Shown piece by piece: positions 60,654 to 64,000 of a stretch of DNA of 64,000 nt. Each line of letters starts with the position of its first letter. Position 1 is the stretch's first letter. The notes beneath the pieces were generated by a model. It saw nothing but the letters and a program-made list of their open reading frames with translations. It was not told the DNA's origin and did not search any database. A program made the position numbers and the translations under genes. The stretch comes from Verrucomicrobia bacterium Tous-C9LFEB (GTDB taxonomy: Bacteria > Verrucomicrobiota > Verrucomicrobiia > Methylacidiphilales > UBA1321), in contig NEUU01000014.1 of NCBI GenBank assembly GCA_002304345.1, forward strand, positions 1 through 64,000, written 5' to 3'.

Positions 60654-60810
60654 GGGAGTAAGCGACTCCCTGTCCGTGAGCTGTCGCCCGCCGGACTCAG
60701 CGAGTCCGGCTACACCCGAAGTTCCCTCGAGAAGCTCGCCTGTCGTGGTAGCGTTGCAGCCGGGCTCGTTGAGCCCGGAAGCCGGAATGGATACCGATCC
60801 TGTACAGGAT
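60654..60810. repeat. Array of four hairpins after the MglA/roadblock operon
   Basis: Four stem-loops follow one another: GGGAGT/ACTCCC (60654-60670), GCCGGACTC/GAGTCCGGC with loop AGC (60690-60710), CCGGGCTC/GAGCCCGG with loop GTT (60760-60778) and the palindrome ATCCTGTACAGGAT (60797-60810). They lie in the 300-bp gap between the operon and a convergent gene, which has no other visible content, and may act as terminators or be repeat-derived. Confidence 0.6.
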
Positions 60811-60858
60811 ACGGAATGCTCTGTCTTCCTAAAACTACTCGGCCGAAGAAGGCACCGC

Positions 60859-61428
60859 CTACGGATTAATCGTGATCGGCGTGCGGGCGGAGAGTTCCGG
60901 GTAGTTGCTCATCGCGACTTCCACGGTATAGGCACCCGGTGAGGGCGGCGCGGCGAATTCACCCAGGGCGACCGTCTCGGAATAGCTGATGATGTCGCCG
61001 GAATTGATGAGGATGGTGCCGACGGCCTCGACGAATTCCTTGTCGGCGGACCACGTGTAAACGACCTGTCCGGAGGCGCTCTTCACGCTGATGTCATAGC
61101 GTTGGGAATTGGGGAAGGAGAGCGTGTAGGTGCGCTTGCCCTTGTTGCGCACGGTGAGGGTGACCTTGATGCTGGGGCGTCCGCTGGGTGATTCCTCGGC
61201 GGCTTTGATGGAGAGCGGATTGGGCGTGACCTCGATTTTCGTCTCCATGTCGGAGAAGTCGATGGCGTTGGCGCGCTGAATGCGTTTCGGGTCGCCGGAG
61301 AAAATACTGAAGCGCTTGGCGCCGGGGTTCACAAACTTGTCCGGTACGGTGTTCTTGCTGGGGTCCACTTCGGCGGCCAGCAGGGGGAGGGTGCAAAGGC
61401 AAAGGAACAACGTGGCAAGTCGAGTCAT
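60859..61428 (-). CDS. Secreted BsuPI-like protein
   Basis: A 189-residue exported protein from ATG 61428 (MTRLATLFLCLCTLPLLAAE), signal peptide cleaved near AAE. The mature part has a beta-sandwich typical of the intracellular-proteinase-inhibitor BsuPI fold: IKVTLTVRNKGKRTYTLSFP, SQRYDISVKSASGQVVYTWS and GDIISYSETVALGEFAAPPS. Function is unclear, as BsuPI domains are common in secreted proteins of unknown role. The open frame continues upstream to 61830 opposite the next gene; that part is not coding. Confidence 0.8.
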   Translation of the reverse strand: MTRLATLFLCLCTLPLLAAEVDPSKNTVPDKFVNPGAKRFSIFSGDPKRIQRANAIDFSDMETKIEVTPNPLSIKAAEESPSGRPSIKVTLTVRNKGKRTYTLSFPNSQRYDISVKSASGQVVYTWSADKEFVEAVGTILINSGDIISYSETVALGEFAAPPSPGAYTVEVAMSNYPELSARTPITINP

Positions 61429-61503
61429 TGGAGTGAGGCTACCAAGGGCTGGGGTGAATTCAAACTTTTTGCTATTTGGGGCGGGCTTGGATAGTTTGGA
61501 GGC

Positions 61504-61983
61504 ATGCATGATCGAGTCTTGAGACTTCTGCCGGGAGCGCTGTTTTTCGTGGCAATTTTCATGGTGGGCGTGGCGGGTTCCAAGCCGCCGCAATCCACTT
61601 TTCGCGTGCACGTGCAGACGGTGGAACAGGGCGCACCGGGCACGCAGATCCTGCCGGTGAGCCTGTTGAATCCGCCGAAGCAAATCATGATTCGCGCGCA
61701 GCCAGAGCTTTCCGAACGCGATATCCTCAAGGTCGAGTCCGCGCCGACGGAGTCCGGCGGCGTGGCGCTGCGCCTGACGTTGAGCGAGCACGGGAGCACC
61801 GTGTTGAATGCGGTGACGACGGATAACCAAGGTCGCATCCTGGTCTTTTTTGTGAACGGCCGGGTGGTCTACGCGCCGGTCATCGACAAGATTATCAATG
61901 ATGGAATCGTGATTATCCCCGGAGCCGTTGCGGCCGAGGAAGTGAAGCCACTGGAAGAGGCGGCGAAGGCCGCGCGGAAGTAG
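61504..61983 (+). CDS. Orphan SecD P1-head-like envelope protein
   Basis: A 159-residue exported or membrane-anchored protein (hydrophobic segment about 9-25: LPGALFFVAIFMVGVAG). The region ALRLTLSEHGSTVLNAVTTD ... ILVFFVNGRVVYAPVIDKII follows the pattern of the SecD/SecDF P1 head subdomain (V-F-L--EGA--F---T, LAI-LDG-V-SAP-I). The membrane part of SecD is absent, so it is not a translocase subunit by itself. It is divergent from the BsuPI-like gene with 75 bp between starts. Confidence 0.65.
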   Translation: MHDRVLRLLPGALFFVAIFMVGVAGSKPPQSTFRVHVQTVEQGAPGTQILPVSLLNPPKQIMIRAQPELSERDILKVESAPTESGGVALRLTLSEHGSTVLNAVTTDNQGRILVFFVNGRVVYAPVIDKIINDGIVIIPGAVAAEEVKPLEEAAKAARK

Positions 61984-62010
61984 GACTTCGTTTGGCCGCG
62001 GGGCATCTCG

Positions 62011-63081
62011 TCACGCGGCCCATCGCGCGAGACAGACGGGGAGAACTTTCTCCGGCGGCAACGCGGTCATGCAGCGGAAGTCGAGGGGGCATTCGCGGAG
62101 AAAACACGGACTGCACGGGACGTGCTCGCGCAGGATGTCGGTACGCGGACCGAGCGGCGACGTGCGGCGCGGTTCGGTCGAACCGAAGATCGCGACGGTC
62201 GGCACACCGAGCGCGGAGGAAAGATGCATTGAGCCGCTGTCGTTGCACAGGACGAGACGCGAGCGGGTGAGTTCGGCGATGAAGTCTTCGAGCGTGGTCC
62301 GGCCCACTTTATTTTCCACGCCGGGACAGAGCGTGGTGATCTCGGCGGCGCATTCCTGATCTTTCGCCGCTCCGAGCAGGACCACGCGGGCGTTGTGCTC
62401 GTTGATGAATTTACGCGCCACCTCGGCGTAGTACGCGGCGGGCCAGCGCTTCGCCGGGCCATACTCCGCGCCGGGGCAGAGGCTGAGCTGCGGTTTCGCA
62501 TCAGCACAGATTTCCAACTTGGGAACGGTCAACGCCGGAAACGTGTCGTCGTCGTCCGCACCGAGCGCGGAGATGAGATCGATGTAGGCGTACTGGAGAT
62601 GTTGGCGCTGAAAACTGAAAGCCGATTTTTCGACGACGTTCGTGAGCAGCCACGCGCGGGCGTGACCGGGGTAGCCGATGATCTGCGGGATGAGCGCGAG
62701 GGTGGCTTCGAGCGCGGTGCGCAGCGAATTGGGCAGGAGCACGGCGGAACCGTATTTGCCCTGGCGCAGTTGCGAGGAGGACTTGATGAAGGAGCGTGGT
62801 TTTTCGAGCGGGATGACCTGATCGACAAAGGGACACGTGCGCCAGATCGCGGCGATCTTGGCCGGAGCGGCGACGGTGAGAGGTTCCGCACCGAGGAGGG
62901 TCTTCAGATTGCGCACGGCGGGCATGGCCATGATGCAATCGCCGAGCCAGTTGGGACTGCGGACGATCACGGGCGTGCGCAGGGTGAAGCCCTTGTTCGT
63001 CACGCTGGGGACGGACTTGCAGGCATCGATCTCCGCCGTCGCCACGAGTTGCTCTTTTATTTCATCCGGCATCACCACCAT
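62011..63081 (-). CDS. waaF: GT9 ADP-heptose:LPS heptosyltransferase, WaaF-like
   Basis: A 356-residue glycosyltransferase family 9 enzyme adding heptose to the LPS inner core. Start ATG 63081 (MVVMPDEIKE) or 63072; the family sequence begins near TPVIVRSPNWLGDCIMAMPA, the N-terminal acceptor motif. The donor-binding domain shows SLCPGAEYGPAKRWPAAYYA and LVLCNDSGSMHLSSALGVPT, typical of WaaF, and a CSPCFLRECPLDFRCM tail. With HldD and RfaE2 it shows that ADP-heptose is made and used. The open frame extends upstream to 63357 without homology. Confidence 0.9.
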   Translation of the reverse strand: MVVMPDEIKEQLVATAEIDACKSVPSVTNKGFTLRTPVIVRSPNWLGDCIMAMPAVRNLKTLLGAEPLTVAAPAKIAAIWRTCPFVDQVIPLEKPRSFIKSSSQLRQGKYGSAVLLPNSLRTALEATLALIPQIIGYPGHARAWLLTNVVEKSAFSFQRQHLQYAYIDLISALGADDDDTFPALTVPKLEICADAKPQLSLCPGAEYGPAKRWPAAYYAEVARKFINEHNARVVLLGAAKDQECAAEITTLCPGVENKVGRTTLEDFIAELTRSRLVLCNDSGSMHLSSALGVPTVAIFGSTEPRRTSPLGPRTDILREHVPCSPCFLRECPLDFRCMTALPPEKVLPVCLARWAA

Positions 63082-63208
63082 CCAATCAAATATAGACGCG
63101 CAATGGAACGCTTTTTGAGAAGAAGTCTGAGTAAAAGGATGGATTAACTTTGCCTGAGTTGTCTTTGCCTGTGAAATATCTATTGTAGCTTCACGTCTTG
63201 GAGGGAAA

Positions 63209-64000
63209 ATGAACGAGAGGGATTCATACAATAAGTGGATTGGAGTATTGCTGGGCTTTTTGCTTAGTGGTTCAGCGCATTTTTTATCTGGTTCCAGACG
63301 GACGGGACTTAAGTGGTTTCTAGGTCTTGCAGTGAGTCCGCTTTTAGTTTTAACCATCTTTTGTCTACCCGGACTGTCTTTTTATGGGATAGGTATTGCG
63401 CTTTGGCTCGTGCTATTTGCGTTTTGGATTGTGATGCTGAGGCAGTCATATCGGCCAGTCCCAAGAATTGGATGGCTTGGGTGGGGGCTCGTTCTTGTGA
63501 TTGCCTGTGGGTTAAGATATGCATTGCCTCTCGGCCTGAAGACTTTAGTTGGAGCGTATAAGCTTCCTACGAACAGTATGTCGCCGACGGTTCAAAAAGG
63601 AGATTGTATACTCGTTGAGAAAATTACATATCAATGGGGTAATCCTGAACGAGGAGATATTGTAGCATTTAGTGCCCAAGGTATTGGACTGTTACCACAA
63701 AACGAAGTTTATCTTAAACGAGTTGTTGGCTTGCCAGGTGATACGATACGGATCGATCCACCGTATCTAATTGTGAATGGCAAGGCCTTGTTGTCTCCTC
63801 CCATCTTTAAGAAGATTGCTGGGGGCGAACCTCCTTTTTTTGGTTTTAAATCCGGGGTGAGAAGTTCTTATTTAACTAAGCCAACAGATCAGATTGTGCT
63901 TAAGGATGATCAATACTTTGTTTTAGGAGACAACATCGATCACAGTGTGGATAGCCGTTATTGGGGGCCAGTTCCTAGACAGAATATTCTGGGCAAGGCT
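63209..64000 (+). CDS. lepB: Signal peptidase I, truncated at the window edge
   Basis: The visible 264 residues start at ATG 63209 (GGAGGG five bases upstream) and run off the right edge. The N-terminal 100 residues are three or four membrane helices (WIGVLLGFLLSGSAHFLSGS, FLGLAVSPLLVLTIF), more than typical LepB. The catalytic serine lies in LPTNSMSPTVQKGD, the catalytic lysine in YLKRVVGLPGDTIR, and the box E motif is VLGDNIDHSVDSRYWG. It cleaves signal peptides of exported proteins. The gene is visibly more AT-rich than its neighbours. Confidence 0.92.
   Translation, partial: MNERDSYNKWIGVLLGFLLSGSAHFLSGSRRTGLKWFLGLAVSPLLVLTIFCLPGLSFYGIGIALWLVLFAFWIVMLRQSYRPVPRIGWLGWGLVLVIACGLRYALPLGLKTLVGAYKLPTNSMSPTVQKGDCILVEKITYQWGNPERGDIVAFSAQGIGLLPQNEVYLKRVVGLPGDTIRIDPPYLIVNGKALLSPPIFKKIAGGEPPFFGFKSGVRSSYLTKPTDQIVLKDDQYFVLGDNIDHSVDSRYWGPVPRQNILGKA

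Noticed and set aside
1..64000. tRNA genes and CRISPR arrays
   Set aside because: I looked for TTCGA-type T-loops with matching acceptor stems and for regularly spaced direct repeats in the gaps and found none; the repeats present are inverted or dispersed.

Overview
The window is a dense, GC-rich bacterial chromosome segment with about 53 protein genes. I saw no rRNA, tRNA, CRISPR array or intact insertion sequence. The organism is Gram-negative: it encodes ADP-heptose synthesis and transfer (HldD, RfaE2, a WaaF-like enzyme), a TolC-like outer-membrane channel, an RND pump, and UppP. The mixture of FecR-domain proteins beside a CHASE2 cyclase, a proline-rich roadblock/MglA module, a GPH-type sugar carrier, a GH2 mannosidase and many starts without a clear Shine-Dalgarno sequence fits the PVC superphylum, most likely Verrucomicrobiota. 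That placement is inference from gene content.

Layout. 0-5.3 kb: membrane CHASE2 adenylate cyclase divergent from two secreted FecR-domain proteins. 5.8-13.7 kb: trpS, scpA, scpB, a chorismate mutase with an eroded prephenate-dehydratase/ACT part, a proline-rich coiled-coil membrane protein and a PrmA-type methyltransferase, several with overlapping ends, then an ECF sigma factor operon. 13.7-21.8 kb: sugar and envelope genes, including a fucose-isomerase-like enzyme divergent from a LacI regulator with two operator-like palindromes, heptose genes, an AraC regulator divergent from ThuA plus an oxidoreductase, and a HAD phosphatase. 21.8-28.1 kb: MsrB and MsrA, then TetR-TolC-RND without an adaptor gene. 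28.1-35 kb: COG0523 GTPase, DinG-like helicase, alkyladenine glycosylase and a NirA-type reductase. 35-40.7 kb: GH2 mannosidase, an unusual MFS carrier and a small membrane protein. 41-50 kb: ATP-grasp/alpha-E pair, a divergent COG0523 protein, copper ATPase, UppP, flavin disulfide reductase and an acetyltransferase. 50-54.4 kb: secreted C39-like protein and the nrnA-truB-ribF group. 54.4-60.6 kb: GT-C-like membrane protein, a DUF4388-FHA protein divergent from a proline-rich HhH-roadblock protein, an MglA-like GTPase and a second roadblock protein. 60.8-64 kb: BsuPI-like protein, orphan SecD-head-like protein, heptosyltransferase and a signal peptidase I cut by the window edge.

The most unusual content is (i) a roughly 180-220 bp intergenic element in three copies, each directly upstream of a gene and in that gene's orientation; (ii) a small-GTPase/roadblock/FHA cluster with a novel-looking 749-residue partner; (iii) an MFS carrier with about 400 extra residues before its last membrane helix; (iv) a chorismate mutase fused to a degenerate dehydratase; and (v) several unrelated inverted-repeat elements of 139-270 bp between genes.
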